In this document: positions 12,176-24,768 of the stretch, in pieces
How positions within the stretch are numbered: the first letter of the stretch is position 1
Layout of the letters: every line of letters starts with the position of its first letter
Assembly (NCBI GenBank): GCA_037577475.1
Contig: CM075195.1
Span: forward strand, 28,321,399-28,385,398
Reading direction: 5' to 3'
Origin: Chaunax sp. Z400
Lineage: Eukaryota > Chordata > Actinopteri > Lophiiformes > Chaunacidae
Length of the DNA stretch: 64,000 nt
Made by a program: the position numbers and the translations under genes
The notes under the pieces: model-generated
The model's database searches: none
What the model saw: the letters and a program-made list of their open reading frames with translations, nothing else
What the model was told of the DNA's origin: nothing

Positions 12176-13028
12176 AGTGTTTGGTTGATTGTCAGAAACG
12201 TTTTATTAAGTCATGTATTTATGTCACTGAGTCAGACGAGTTAGAGGTTCACAGTCAGGTCTTAAAGTTTGATTTAAAGCGTCAAACTTCATACATGCTC
12301 CGAACAATAAAATACAACACACCTTCATTATAGCGTACATGTTTTCCTAACACTGCAACTTCAAAGTTCTTGAACACAAAAAGTAATAACGACGGCCTCC
12401 TAACTTAGGACTGTCCGAGGTGCACGTGAATGCACTCTGCTATTCACAGAGGCAGCAGCTCGTTCTGGATTCTCTTCCCTGGAAAGAGGTCTACATTCTG
12501 ATGCAACAAATGCTGTTTGTTCCTTTAGTGATTCAGCTCATGACAACATCCTCTTTAGCTCAGGTGGCGTCAAAAGCAGGAGGTCCAGTGACGTTAAAAC
12601 GGTCCTTTTGTTGTTTGATGACTACAGCCAGCATTTGGTGGCCAGTTCTCTGTGATCTCTTTAGCATTAAAAGTAACACCAGAGGTCAATGCTGCATTCA
12701 CACCTACAGCTGTGTTCTGCTGACCAGGCAAATCATAAAAATGCATTTAGTCAATTCAGTCAAAAATGTGTTGGTCAACTGTGATTCATCAAACGTCACA
12801 ATTGATCAAAAAATAAATAATAAAGAACACCATGCTGTGTTTACTTCCCACTTCTCTGACTAACGTAGAGTTCAGTTGTGGAGGTTTGCCTGTAGTTTGC
12901 CTCTCCTGACTGTGCGCCCCTGAACGTGCAGGAATGCTTGCTGTACACATGTTCTTCTGAAGATCACATAGTGGTTGTCATGTTGTCATGTGGGACAGTG
13001 AGCCTGTTTCTCCTCGCCTTCAGTCAAG

Positions 13029-16000
13029 ATGGGTGGAGCTGTGAGTGCAGGAGAGGACAATGACGATTTGATTGACAACCTGAAGGAGGCTTACTACATC
13101 CGCTCAGACCTGGTGGAGCGGGCTTTTCGAGCTATTGACCGAGCAGACTATTATCTGGAAGAATACCGGGACAACGCTTACAAGGTGAGCCAAGTGAAAG
13201 TCACTGAAATCACCAGACAGCATGCATGTTGACATTGCATCGTGTTCTGGTGTGTGAAAATTAGTCCCTCCATATTTATCATTTGGAGGTTAAATCGTTG
13301 GACAGTCTGATGGATGGGTGAGTAAAGCTTGTGTATGCACTATTGTTGTTGTTAGGACTTGGCATGGCGGCATGGAAACATCCATCTGTCTGCTCCGTGT
13401 ATCTACTCTGAGGTGATGGAGGCTTTGGATCTCCACCCTGGGCTCTCCTTCCTCAACCTCGGCAGTGGGACTGGCTACCTCAGCACCATGGTCGGCCTCA
13501 TATTGGGTATGTGGTCCACTGCAACAATTAAGCATGCAGTATCTAGACTGTTGCACTGCATCTCAGTAAGCCTGTCTGGACCTGGTATAAACATCCGTCC
13601 TGTGTGATCCAATCATAAGTGGACAGCTGGGATAGGCTCAAGCCCCCCCACAAATTGCACTGATTTGTCTAACATAAGAAGTTTCATGAAAATCAAGTTT
13701 TAGCGTAATGAATAAAAAAAAGCTGAAAAACTTGCAATGTTAAAGGAAATAAAGAAAATTCATGGATCCCTTTGTCTGGATCCACTTCAAAATTTAATGG
13801 ATTCATCCCTGCAACATGTCCAACCCTCCCACCTAATATCATGAAAATCTATCAAATAGTTTTTGTGTAATCCTGCTAACAGACAGACAAACAAACAAAC
13901 AATCAAACAAACAGGTGAAGGCTGAGGTACTTATATGGGATTCTTGTACATTTGGCAGATTTCCTACATTAAGTTATTTCTTTGTTTGTGTTTAAACATC
14001 GTGTGTGTTTGTCCCAGTGATGTGTGTGTTTATTTGCACATAGAGCACATGGAGGTGCGACCTGATCACAGTGGTCACTGGAAAGGTGTGAACAGCTGGA
14101 CTTAACAGCTGTTTGTTTGTTGTGGGATCACACAGGACAGATGGTGATACCAGGTTCAAACAGGCAGGACTTCACATTTATGGAGAGACTGAAAGCATAA
14201 TCACACACAACATAATCTGGGTTTACTATTAAACTGTTCCAGGACCATTTGGAGTGAACCATGGAATAGAGTTACATGCCGACGTGATTGAGTATGCCTA
14301 CCAGAAGCTCGACTCCTTCATCAAAACCAGTGACAGCTTTGACAAGTAGGTGTCCAGCTGTTTCTGTGGCATCTCACTGTTTTATTATTCTCGTGTAATT
14401 TCTCTTTTGCCCCGTGTCTCTCTTCAGATTTGAGTTCTGTGAGCCATCCTTTGTCGTGGGGAACTGCCTGGAGATTCCTCCGGAGAGCCGTCAGTATGAC
14501 AGAGTGTACTGCGGGGCTGGGGTGCAGAAGGAGCATGAGGATTACATGAAGAACTTGCTGAAGGTGGGGGGGATCCTCGTAATGCCTCTGGAGGAAAAGG
14601 TTGGTGTTTAACAAGAGAAACTCGCCATAGTTCAAATGTGCATACTCATTATGCATTTATAAAAATTTACTAAAGGCTTTATTACACACTGTGATGGTTT
14701 ATTCATGTATTTGTCAACACATCTAGCCTCTCCCTTAGACACCCATAAGTGAAGGCTGATTTCTAAACATATGATAGTGTAAAATATGTCTTCATAGACA
14801 GGGGTGCACATATTTTTGGTCTGGTTCTTAAAGGAGCACCTGAAGATGTTTCTTGGCGCTCACCTTTTACGCTGCATGAAGCAGACATGTTTTAGGTCTC
14901 TGTCATCACTTCTAACCACTTGAATTCGAATAGCAGCTAATAGCCTCCATATCTTCAACAGTCTCTAGCCTTCATACAGACCATCTAATACTGTGAAACC
15001 TGCCTAGTTTTACAAAGGCAAAGCTATTCTCACCACATATCTTCTTTAATTGTCCTGTTCTTTTTGCCCCCTTTCTGTAAATAAAAGCTTAATAACTTTA
15101 CAAAGGAGCCAGTAAATGTCTGGCAGTACAGGACCATGTGATCAGCTGACTTGAACGCAGTTGTCAAGTTCGTGGGCGGTAAACAGAATATGCACAAGAG
15201 AATCCCTGATCGCCACCATCACACAACATTTGGGAACGACCCCGCTGTGAACTCAACATTGACTACACTTCCGTCTATGTGGTGGGACACAGTGGTGTAC
15301 ACAGTGGTGGTACACCCCATTTACACCTGGTGTGACCACCCAGATATGTTATTTACCTTATTAACAGTCTGATCTTGCATTAGGGTTTACACACAGTATT
15401 GTTATTACATTCTAGTTCATCCTCATGTAGATCAGATCTTCATCTTCCAGAATAAAACCTGTGCCTGAATAATTTTAGGAGGCTTGAATCCATCGTTGGC
15501 TCCCTTTAAAAAAACAACAACACAGTTTTGTGAGTTGTTGACTCAGAGGAACCTTAATAAACTCTGTCAAACGCTGTCTATGACAAATTCTTAATTGTTT
15601 TTCCCCTCTTGTAAAATCTAGCAGACGTGGTCGGTAGGTAGAGGTAGAGCTGTTGTCTACTTATCAGAAGGTCGATGGCTCACTGCCCAGCACCTACAGT
15701 CTAAATGTCGAAGTGTCCTTGGGCAAGATACTGATCCCCAGTTTGCTCCCATTGGCCGTTCCATTGGTGTGTGAGTGTTTAGTTGAATGGTAACCACTCA
15801 GGATTAGCAGGTGGAACCTTGCTTGGTAGCCTCTGCCACCACTGTATGAATGTGTGAATGCTGGTTTCTGTTGTAAGGAGCTTTGAGTGGTCAGCGCTAC
15901 ACCAGTACAGTCCATTTAACATTGAAAACATGAAGTTCTTCCTTTCTGTGAATAAAGATGTGCTAGTTTGTGGCAGCGTGCTGCAGAGCTGGAGTGTGAC

Positions 16001-19000
16001 TGTCTGACACAGGGCCCTATTTTAATGAACTATGGTGCATGTTGTAAAGTTGGACAGCACATTACTGCAGTGGGTAGCACTGTCGCCTCACAGCAAGAAG
16101 GTCCTGGGTTCAAATCCAGACCTGTTCTGTGTTGAGTTTGCATGATCTCCAACAGTCCAAAAACATGCTATATACGTGAACTGGTGACTCTAAACTGTCC
16201 ATAGGTGTGAATGCGAGTGTGAGTGGTTGTGTGTCACAGCCCTGTGATGATCTATCAAGGGTGTACCCCGCTTCTTGCTCTGTGTCATCTGTGATAGGCT
16301 CCAGCAGCTATAGAAAAAGGACAGATGTTTTTGAGTCCATGGGTGCAAGTTCATTTAGGGTGTGTCCAACTCTCTTTTGATCGTTAAATGGTGTTTAATC
16401 TGGACGCAAAGTAAAGAGCAAGAAATGAATGTGTAATGTCAGTCAGCCTATGTAGGCACATGTTATATCTGAATAATGCTCCCTTTAAACAGCACTAATA
16501 ATACTACACCACTGACTTTACACCAAGTTTTTTCTAGTCAAGGATTCTTTCTGCTGCCTCAACATAACAAAGTGCCAACTGACCACACCTCACTTTAAGA
16601 CCAACATGCCTATGAGAGACCAGATGTGTCCGTCAGAGACTAGCATTAGCACTAACATTTGTGCTGCAAGCACTGTTAACATCGTTTCACTAGACAGAGG
16701 ATGAAGCCCACCATTATTTCCTTACTGTATATCATTCACTTCCCGCCTGTATTGCTTTTATTTTCCATGCAGTTCTGTTGAACAGCATCTGTTGGTGCTC
16801 TCATGGTACATAATTGTAAATATAAATATAATTTATCTTTCAGCCGTCTTCCTTGCTCATTATCTAAATTTAACTCAATTTTATGTTAGCTGAGAATGAT
16901 ATGAGCTAAGATCCAAATACAGTGTTTTTGTATCAGACTAATTTGTCTGGATACAGATCACATTTAATACTGGGTGTATGTGGGGTCTTATTATATTATT
17001 ATAGTGTGTTAAAACCCAGTGATTAAACGTTTTAAATAGGCCTATCCATAAATATTATATAGATATAGATATCAACAGCATGCATGCGTGGGGGGGGGCA
17101 AAGTGCTCCAAATTACCAATGCAAATCCTTTTATATTGCTGTCATCTTCTTCTTCTATATTAATGCATATGTAAAATGTTCCCTCACACTTTCAGTGTTT
17201 CTGAAACATTTTTTAGATTTAGATTTGCACCATCAAACGTACTTTTCTTGGTGATGTTCACTAGAAACCACTTTCATGAATTACTATGAAAACACAACTT
17301 GTGATTTCATCCTGCTGTATTTTCTGCAGTTGACCAAGATCACCCGAACAGGGCCCAACAGCTGGGAGACCAAAAAGATCATCTCTGTGTCCTTCGCTCC
17401 TCTGATGCTGCCTAAACACAGCACCAATGGCAAACCCAAAACTGTCCCACTACGTGAGTCTCATTTTTCATTTCTACACTCAACAAAAATATAAATGCAA
17501 CACTTTTGTTTTCGCTCCCATTCCTCATGACTTTAAGTACAAGATCTAAAGGCCGTTTACACGAAGACCGTTTCACCCAAAAAAAACCTTTTGTTGTGTT
17601 TTGGCTGTCCGTTTGTACGAGAACGGTGTTTTTGGGTCCAGAGTGGAAACATTTAGAAACGCCACCTCATGTGGCGAAAAATGATGACGACCCAGCCCCG
17701 CTTCATGCATGCCTATTACGGTTCCTGCCAGCCTTTTCGCATACACACACAACAGACAGCCTACTATGGCCACAACAACAAAAATACAACATCAGACTGT
17801 CTGGTTTTGTTTGTGCTGCAGACTCTGTTGAGTTTATTTACGCTCCTCCAGTGTAAATTTGCTGAACCACCACTGTGATCTTATTCTGTGGTATTTTGAA
17901 AAGTTACACCACCAACTACTGCCTTGGCCTACAGACTACAGCGTTTTCAGTCATGTTTGTGGATTCGTGTGTACGAGGGTCGTTTCAGAAACGATGCCGA
18001 GTGAACGCAGGTTTTAAAAACGCAAAGAAAAAACTTCTCCGTTTTCAGCTAAAACGTTGCCGTTTAAACAGGGCCTAAGACTTTTTGGGGTCGTCAGTAT
18101 CTACTTTGACCATCTCATGCAGTGACTTTCCACTGCGTAGTACCAGCTCTACTCGACTCGACTCGGCTTGGTTTTCTGCCAGTCGTTTTCCATTGCCGAT
18201 GGTTCCTCCTCAGGGTAGATTTGGGCAGCACAGAACTGCCTCTCATCCACCTCCTGTGATCCTCTCATCAGCTGTTTAAGACAGGAACGTCTGCATCTCC
18301 TCAACATAGCGGCTGCAATAAATACAAGTTGCGGTCGCTAAAGTAGCTTCGTTGTTTGAGTGTGGCGGCCATTGATTGGTGCTGTGCATGTACTCTGTGT
18401 GTGACCTTTTAGTACCTGCTCGGCTTGCTTGGAACCACAGCAGAACAGGTACTAAAAAAGTAGCACCAGCCGAAGCCGAGTGGAGCTGGTGCTATGCAGT
18501 GGAAAAGGGGCCAGTTGAGCAGGTTGTTGATTGTGGCCTATTGAATGTTGGTCCACTCCTCTTTGATGGCTGTGTTCAGGTGTTGGATATTGGCAGGAAC
18601 TGGAACACGTTGTCATACACGTCAATCCAGAGCATCCCCCCCTTTTTTTTGCAAGATGGCCCCACGTGAGTGGCTGCCTGCTGCTGCAGCTCCGATCACT
18701 TTTCGTTGTTTTGGTGTCTTTTATGTACTTTTGCACGTTTTTGCTTTACTTTTTTCTACACCATCTCCATGACTGTCCATTGCACTATGGATGTGCAAGT
18801 AGGGAGACTGATGGCTCAGCTCTTGCCATCCTTTTTTGGACTCTTCTACCACTACATCAGGAGAGCCTTCAGCCATGGCTCAGCTGTCCTATACCCGGGA
18901 ACAGCTGTTAGCTCTGAGGAACGCTTCGATATCTGTACAGAGTGACCGGACATCCCCGCGGAGCTGAAGAGGAGGAAGAGGGGCTGCAGAGCCGGAGTCC

Positions 19001-22000
19001 AGCGTCGGATGAGGAAGAGACGGTATAAACCCTGCATGCTGTCTCTTATCATGGGGAATGTTCGATCTCTCCCCAATAAGATGGAGGAGCTAACGGCGCT
19101 GACCCGGCTGCAGGCGGAGTATCGGGAGTACAGCATAATGTGCTTCATGGAGACGTGGCTGAATGAGCTCACCCCCGACTCATTCATTTCATTGGATGGA
19201 TTTCATCTCGTCAGAGTGGACCGGAGAGCGAGGGAGAGAGTGAAGAGGAAAGGAGGTGGTATAGTGTTGTTTATTAACAGTAGATGGTGCAACCCTGGAC
19301 ACATCACTGTGAAGGAACAGCTCTGTACGAGGGATGTTGAACTGCTCCATATTACCTACAGAGAGTTCACACACCTGATCACGCATGGCGTTTATGTCCC
19401 GCCCTGTGCCGACGCTCCAGCTGCCTGTGAGCTCATTCACACCGTGGTGTCAGAGCTGCAGGCTGCTCACCCACAGGCCTTTTTTTATCATCTCTGAGGA
19501 CTTTAATCATGCCTCCCTGTCCTCCACTCTCCCCACATTTACACAGTAAGCATACACATGGGAACATAAAACACTGGACCTACTGTATGCCAACACCAAG
19601 GAGGCATACAGCTCATCCCCTCTTCCCCCGCTTGGTCGTTAAGATCACAACCTGGTTCACCTCCTCCCTGTCTATAAGCCCATGGTGAAGAAACACCCAC
19701 CAATGAAGAAAACCATCAGGATATGGACAGAGGAGGAGAAGGAGAAACTAAGGGACTGTTTTACATCCACAGACTGGGATGTGCTCTGTTGCACCACATG
19801 GGGAGGACATTGATGGTCTGACTCACTGCATCACTGACTATATAAACTTCTGTGTGGAAAACACTGTACCAGCCAGAACTGTACAGTGTTTTCCCAACAA
19901 TAAACCATGGGTCACCCCGGATATAAAGGCCCTTCTGAACGAGAAGAAAAGGGCTTTCAGATCTGGGGACAAGATGATGCAGAAGAAGATCCAAAAAGAC
20001 CTTATAAAGAAGATCAGAGAGGGGAGGGATGCATACAGGAGGAAGATGGAGGAGCGACAGCAGAACAATGCAAGAGAGGTCTGGAGAGGACTGAAAGCGA
20101 TCTCAGGACATAACAGGAGCAGCAGGAGGTCCAGAATCTGGTGATCAAGGTTGGTAAAGGTAAATCAATTCTTTAATCTCCCTCCCCCACTCACCAGAGT
20201 ATGGACCAGTCATGTCCCAGTGTGTCCCAGCCAAGCCCTCTCTGGCTACCTAACACCTCAGCTGCAGCCTTACCACCCCCCTCCTCCCACCTCTCCACTG
20301 CCTCCATCCCCAACCTCCCTTCCCCCTGCAACCACCAACTGGAGCCACCCCCCACTGCCAACCCCACTCTCTCCGTAACAGTAGATCTGGTGAGGAGGGA
20401 ATTCAGGAGGATTAGACCAAGGAAGGCTGCAGGTCCAGACAGCATCACCACCAGACTGCTCATGGACTGTGCAGACCAGCTATGTAAGGGAGCTGTGCAT
20501 CTGTACAACCTCAGCCTCAGTCTGGAGAAGGTCCCGGTACTGTGGAAGACTTCCTGTGTGGTACCTGTACCAAAAACTGCGTTCCCCAGGGAGCCCAACC
20601 ACTTCAGACCTGTGGTCTTGACCTCCCACCTGATGAAGACCATGGAGAGAGTTCTTCTTCTTGACCCGTCCCCTGGTGAGCTCCCAGCAGGATCCTCTTC
20701 AGTTTGCTTAGGCATCGGAGTGGATGACACGGTTATATACCTGCTGCACAGATCCCTCCTAGAAGCACTGTGAGGGTCATGTTTTTTGACTTCTCCAGTG
20801 CTTTCAACACCATCCAGCCTTCACTGCTGAGAGGGAAGCTGGAAGGGGCAGGAGTTGACCACAACCTGACTGCATGGACCATCAACCACCTCACTGACAG
20901 ACCACAGTACGTGAGGCTGAAGGACTGAGTGTCTGATGTGGTGGCCTGCAGCACAGGAGCTCCACAGGGAACAGTGCTCTCCCCTTTTCTATTCACACTA
21001 TGCATATCAGACTTCAAACACAACACAGGTCACTGCCATCTCCAGAAGTTCTCCGATGAGTCAGCCATTGTTGGATACATATCAGAGGGGAACGATCTGG
21101 AGGACAGGAACACCATCTCGGACTTTGTGGACTGGTGTGGGATCAATCACCTCAGGATAAACACCACCAAAACGAAGGAGCTGGTGATTGATCTCTGCAG
21201 GAGGACCTCCCTTTTTACACCGGTGAACATCCAGGGTTTGGACATTGAACAGGTGAACTCATACAAATACCTGGGTGTTCACCTCAACAATAAACTGGAC
21301 TGGTGTGACAACACAGATGTCCTGTACAAGAAGGGCCAAGGTTGTCTCCATATGCTCAGGAGACCGAGGTCCTTCGGAGTGTGCAGGACTCTGTTAAAAA
21401 CATTCTACGACACTGTGGTAGCATCATGGATCGTCTGCGCTGTGGTCTGCTGGGGTGGAGGAAGCACAGAGAGGGACAGGAAAAGACTCAACAGGCTGGT
21501 CAGGAGGGCCAGCTCTGTCATGGACCGTCCCCTGGAGGAGGTGGAGGAGGTGGGTGAGAGGAGGATGTTAACCAAGCTGACATCCATCCTGGACAACACC
21601 TCTAACCCCCTACATGAGACTGTGGGAGCTTTGAGCAGCTCCTTCAGCAGCAGACTGCTCCACCCACAGAGTAAGACAGAACTACAGCAGCTCCTTCAGC
21701 AGCAGACTGCTCCACCCACAGAGTGAGACAGAGCTACAGCAGCTCCTTCAGCAGCAGACTGCTCCACCCAAGAGTAAGACAGAGCTACAGCAGCTCCTTC
21801 AGCAGCAGACTGCTCCACCCACAGAGTAAGACAGAACTACAGCAGCTCCTTCAGCAGCAGACTGCTCCACCCACAGAGTGAGACAGAGCTACAGCAGCTC
21901 CTTCAGCAGCAGACTGCTCCACCCACAGAGTAAGACAGAACTACAGCAGCTCCTTCAGCAGCAGACTGCTCCACCCACAGAGTAAGACAGAGCTACAGCA

Positions 22001-24768
22001 GCTCCTTCAGCAGCAGACTGCTCCACCCACAGAGTAAGACAGAACTACAGCAGCTCCTTTGTCCCGACTGCAGTCAGACTCTACAACAAATCAATCTGAA
22101 CTGTGTTGTGTCAGAAAACCATAGAACTCTTCATTCATTCATTCATCCATCCATCCATCCACTTATTTACACACCATGTGTGTCTCCACTCATTGCACAC
22201 TTTAATCTATATTTATTTCATTTATTTTTTCTGGAGATTGGACTCTTTCTTCATATTTATATGTATTACATATCTATATTTAAATGTCAAACTGTTCTTT
22301 ATTTTTCAATTCTGTTTTTGTTCTGTTGGAGCTGCTGTAACAACCAAATTTCCCCTGTGGGCATTAATAAAGTCTCTATCTATGCTTAATGGGTGACATG
22401 ACTGGTGAGAATGCAGGCCATGCAAGAACTGGAATGTTTTCAGTTTCCAGAAACTGTGCACAGATCCTTACAACATGTGGCTGTGTATCATCATGCTGCC
22501 TTAGGATCTCATCACGTATGTCTGCATATTCAAACATTTGTAGCCTTTGCCCATATACCATAACCCCACCACCACCATGCACTCAATGTTGACATCAGCA
22601 AAACACCAACCCACAAGATATGCTGTCTGCCTTCTGCCTGGTGCAGTGGAAACCAGGAGTCATACCTGACAGAACACTTGGAGGTATTTGCCCGCTGAAG
22701 TTGTTAATGAGAATGAACTGCAGCCATGTCAAGACCCCGGTGAGGACGACCTGCACACAGATGAGCTTCGCTGAGACAGTTTTGGAAATTCTTTGGTTGA
22801 CAAACCAACTCTGACATCAAGCCTCGGCTGCTGGTCTCAGATGATCATATTGGAGAAGAAACCAGACATGCAGGTCCTGAACTGGCGTTGTGTCACTACC
22901 ATAAGATGACTTATGATAGTGACATGAACGTTCAGTTCACAAGCAACAGCTATGGTGGACATTTCTGTAGCCAGCATGCCAACTGCACACCTCAAATCTT
23001 GTGACAGCTGTGGAACCTGGACATTTTATAGTGGCCGATTATTGTGACCATTCCAAGGCACACAAGATGATATGCCACACCTGTCAGGAGGTTGGATTAC
23101 TTTAGCAAAGGAGAAGCACTCAACACAGATTTTAACAAACTGGTGCTTAAACTCTGAGAGGAAGGGGGGGCTCTATTTTCTGCCTGGTTCAAAGTGGTGC
23201 ATAATCAGCCCAATAGTCATTGCTAGTGTCCAACAATCAGAGGGTAACTTTTTTCATGTCAATCATCACAATGTGTAAGAAGCAAATATACAATTGCCCA
23301 TCTTTGCGCCCATGTGCATGTTGGTCTTGAAGTGTGGTAGGGCGTCATCCACATGTTCGTACACCTGCCACGTACCTGAATGAATTATGTTCTTAGATTT
23401 AAAGACAAGCACATGAACAGCTCACTGTCAGGACTTTTCAGGAAAACAGCTGCTTTACTCCAAACTATTTCACTGTAAGAACCTGAACTGTGTGTGGGAC
23501 CTTTTGGATGTTTGGAACAGAAAATGTATTAATATCAGATCCTGTCTGTGTGTCGGGAGATTTAAATAGTGGATGAAGTTAAGATGCTGTGTCTCGTGCA
23601 TTAATGGCACAGACTGCGGAAATGTTTCTACTGCGGGGGATCTCTGCAGGTAATTATAGCATCTCCTGCCCACATCCCATCAGCTGTTCATCAGAATGAT
23701 CATTTTGATGACCTGACCTGTCACATTGACATGTATCTGTAGACTTGTTGCACGCACAGCCATGTACAGCAGCCGTCCTCCTCCTCAGGTAAATATTGGT
23801 GGAGTTGCTCATATGCTGTCAAATGTAGTTGGAGATTGGGAGACAAAAGTGGAAGAGGAAAGGACCACAAACCAATCAGATGATACTAAATAATTAAGGG
23901 ACTAAATACAGCCCCTTGTGTCTTACTTTAAGCCAGATTGTTTCCTGTTTAACTAGCAAAAACGGAGTTGGACACGCCCTGAATGCACCATGGACTTTAG
24001 ATTCTTTAACTAAGTTCAAGATCTTTTGTGTGCATAGAAAAGCTTGTAAGCCTTCTTTACCTTGTGAAAATGAGAGCGAAAACAAGTGTTTTTCTGTAAT
24101 GATATGATGCGTCAGATTCTTTCACTTGTCATACTTTAGTTTTTTTTTCGTCCTTGTTCTTCTTACTGTTTTTTTCCTGCCGTTTTCCCCTGATTCTTAC
24201 TTTTGCAGCCAAGTATGAGGTGCAGACGTTACAGGAGCTAGCTCGTATCTGCATCCGCCACACCCTCAGAGTGACAACAGATGGAGGAGACAGCCAATCA
24301 CGCGGCCGAGGCTCCTCATTCAGCGTGGGCAGGGGTCTGGCTGTGGCCGGCCTCCATAAGTACGGCCCTCGCTTCAAACGCAGACGTGTCCACCGGCGCC
24401 ACTGCAACGCCCTCGTCCTGGCCACCCGTCAGGTGGTGGTCAGCAGCAGCATCGGCCACGCTCCTCTGGACAGCAACAACAATCAGGGTGGAAGAGCAGA
24501 GGATGAGGAGGCAGGAGAGAGGGAGGAGAGACGGCAGATGAAAGGGAGCAGGAGGATGGGGAGAGGAGTGGGAGGGGTGCTGGAAGAGGATGAAATGGTG
24601 GAGGAAGAGGATGAAGAGGAGGAGCAGGAAGAGGAGGAGGAGGAGGAGAAGGAGACTGGGGAACTGCTCCGACCACAGCCAGCCATGAATGTCCTCAGAG
24701 AGAGGATACTTTGCCTGCCACTCCCTGAGCCTCTGAAGATGTACCTGCTGTACTACAGAGAGAAATGA
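13029..24768 (+). CDS. pcmtd2: Protein-L-isoaspartate O-methyltransferase domain-containing protein 2
   Basis: Six coding exons: 13029-13184, 13356-13506, 14243-14345, 14428-14599, 17330-17453, 24209-24768 (1,266 bp, 421 aa, phase consistent, GT-AG throughout). The protein starts MGGAVSAGED, a typical N-myristoylation context, and contains SAPCIYSEV and the SAM-binding motif LNLGSGTGYLS (about residues 85-95). The tail has PRFKRRRV and ends LPLPEPLKMYLLYYREK, the SOCS/Cullin-box-like end of PCMTD proteins; the PRFKRRRV and LYYREK forms favour PCMTD2 over PCMTD1. PCMTD1/2 keep the PIMT fold but are reported to act as Cullin-5/Elongin substrate receptors rather than strong isoaspartyl repair enzymes. 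The chain is ~60 aa longer than human PCMTD2, mainly through a low-complexity Glu-rich insert encoded at about 24590-24655. Intron 5 (6.8 kb) is packed with nested transposons. Confidence 0.93.
13600..13925 (+). repeat. SINE-like repeat remnants in pcmtd2 intron 2
   Basis: A 'cagctgggataggctc' piece (the 3' part of the SINE seen complete at 16.06 kb) is followed by a 'tggatccacttcaaaattta...tttttgtgtaatcctgctaacagacag' block ending in ACAA/ACAG repeats. The latter block recurs at 43.4 kb, so it is an interspersed family. Confidence 0.6.
15640..15920 (+). repeat. Interspersed repeat ('tccttgggcaagatactgat' family)
   Basis: Contains 'gtgtccttgggcaagatactgatcccc' split over about 15713-15739 and 'gctttgagtggtcagcgct', a pattern repeated in many fish genomes. 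A shorter related piece in reverse orientation is visible near 28600-28680. No coding capacity. Confidence 0.5.
16012..16640. mobile_element. hAT-like MITE remnant, copy 2, interrupted by a SINE
   Basis: It begins with 'gggccctatttta' and, after a SINE insertion, resumes with 'gtgcaagttcatttagggtgtgtcc'. The distal part (16330-16610) is homologous to 190-545. Class assignment to hAT is from the terminal motif and is tentative. Confidence 0.5.
16057..16330 (+). mobile_element. tRNA-derived SINE
   Basis: Has a tRNA-like head with 'gtgggtagcactgtcgcct' and a perfect B-box-like GGTTCAAATCC at 16107-16117. A body follows with 'ggtgactctaaactgtcc' and 'gtgataggctccagcagcta'. The order matches a common fish SINE, which would be RNA polymerase III transcribed when intact. 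It is diverged. Confidence 0.7.
17550..18074. mobile_element. MITE A inserted in the Tc1-like element
   Basis: Ends are inverted: ggccgtttacacg at the left and its partner cgtttaaacagggc at the right. CTAA stands on both sides (17546-17549 and 18075-18078), compatible with a 4-bp target duplication. The 525-bp interior contains more inverted GTTTTCAG/CGTTT blocks and no conserved coding sequence. Confidence 0.65.
18125..18507. mobile_element. MITE B inserted in the Tc1-like element
   Basis: Terminal inverted repeats: ttccactgcgtagtaccagc at 18128-18147, and near the other end ctggtgctatgcagtggaa at about 18486-18504. The TIRs are CTCG-rich inside. About 0.38 kb, non-coding, family unnamed. 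Confidence 0.7.
18640..22381 (+). mobile_element. Near full-length but dead L2/CR1-like LINE
   Basis: Plus-strand pieces in order: an N-terminal arginine-rich segment; endonuclease starting MGNVRSLPNKMEELTAL (19051 onward) with CFMETWLNE; a frameshifted continuation with SEDFNHASLSS and TLDLLYANTKEA; the linker; and reverse transcriptase with KAAGPDSIT, VLWKTSCVVPVPK, FFDFSSAFNTIQ, STGAPQGTVLSPFLFTLCIS and FSDESAIVGY. The usual catalytic Asp-Asp of FSDD is Asp-Glu here, and a TGA at 20926-20928 interrupts the RT. The 3' end has 'tttcccctgtgggcattaataaagtctctatct', the classic L2/CR1-type tail. It cannot encode an active enzyme. Confidence 0.88.
21637..22057 (+). repeat. 52-bp tandem array in the LINE's RT C-terminus
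   Basis: Repeat starts (AGCTCC) fall at 21637, 21689, 21741, 21792, 21844, 21896, 21948, 22000 and 22052: eight units of 52 bp (one of 51), then a final partial unit that runs into the normal LINE end encoding SSFVPTAVRLYN. Because 52 is not a multiple of 3, the frame rotates and stops in the second unit. Confidence 0.95.

Larger units (their letters stand above)
17477..23165 (-). mobile_element. Tc1/mariner-like transposon, split by three later insertions
   Basis: The left terminus CACTCAACAAAAATATAAA follows TA (17475-17476). Transposase pieces read on the minus strand: an EEWTN-like block in 18508-18638, then MHGGGGVMVYGQRLQ and ENIPVLAWPAFSPVMSPIKH in 22382-22582, with more degenerate N-terminal coding sequence to about 23050. 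The element is one family in one orientation but interrupted at 17550-18074, 18125-18507 and 18640-22381. The right terminus is not recognisable beyond about 23165. It lies in pcmtd2 intron 5, antisense to the gene. Confidence 0.75.

Noticed and set aside
13620..13925. tRNA gene in pcmtd2 intron 2
   Set aside because: Only the SINE 3' part and a separate tail are present; no cloverleaf or A/B boxes.
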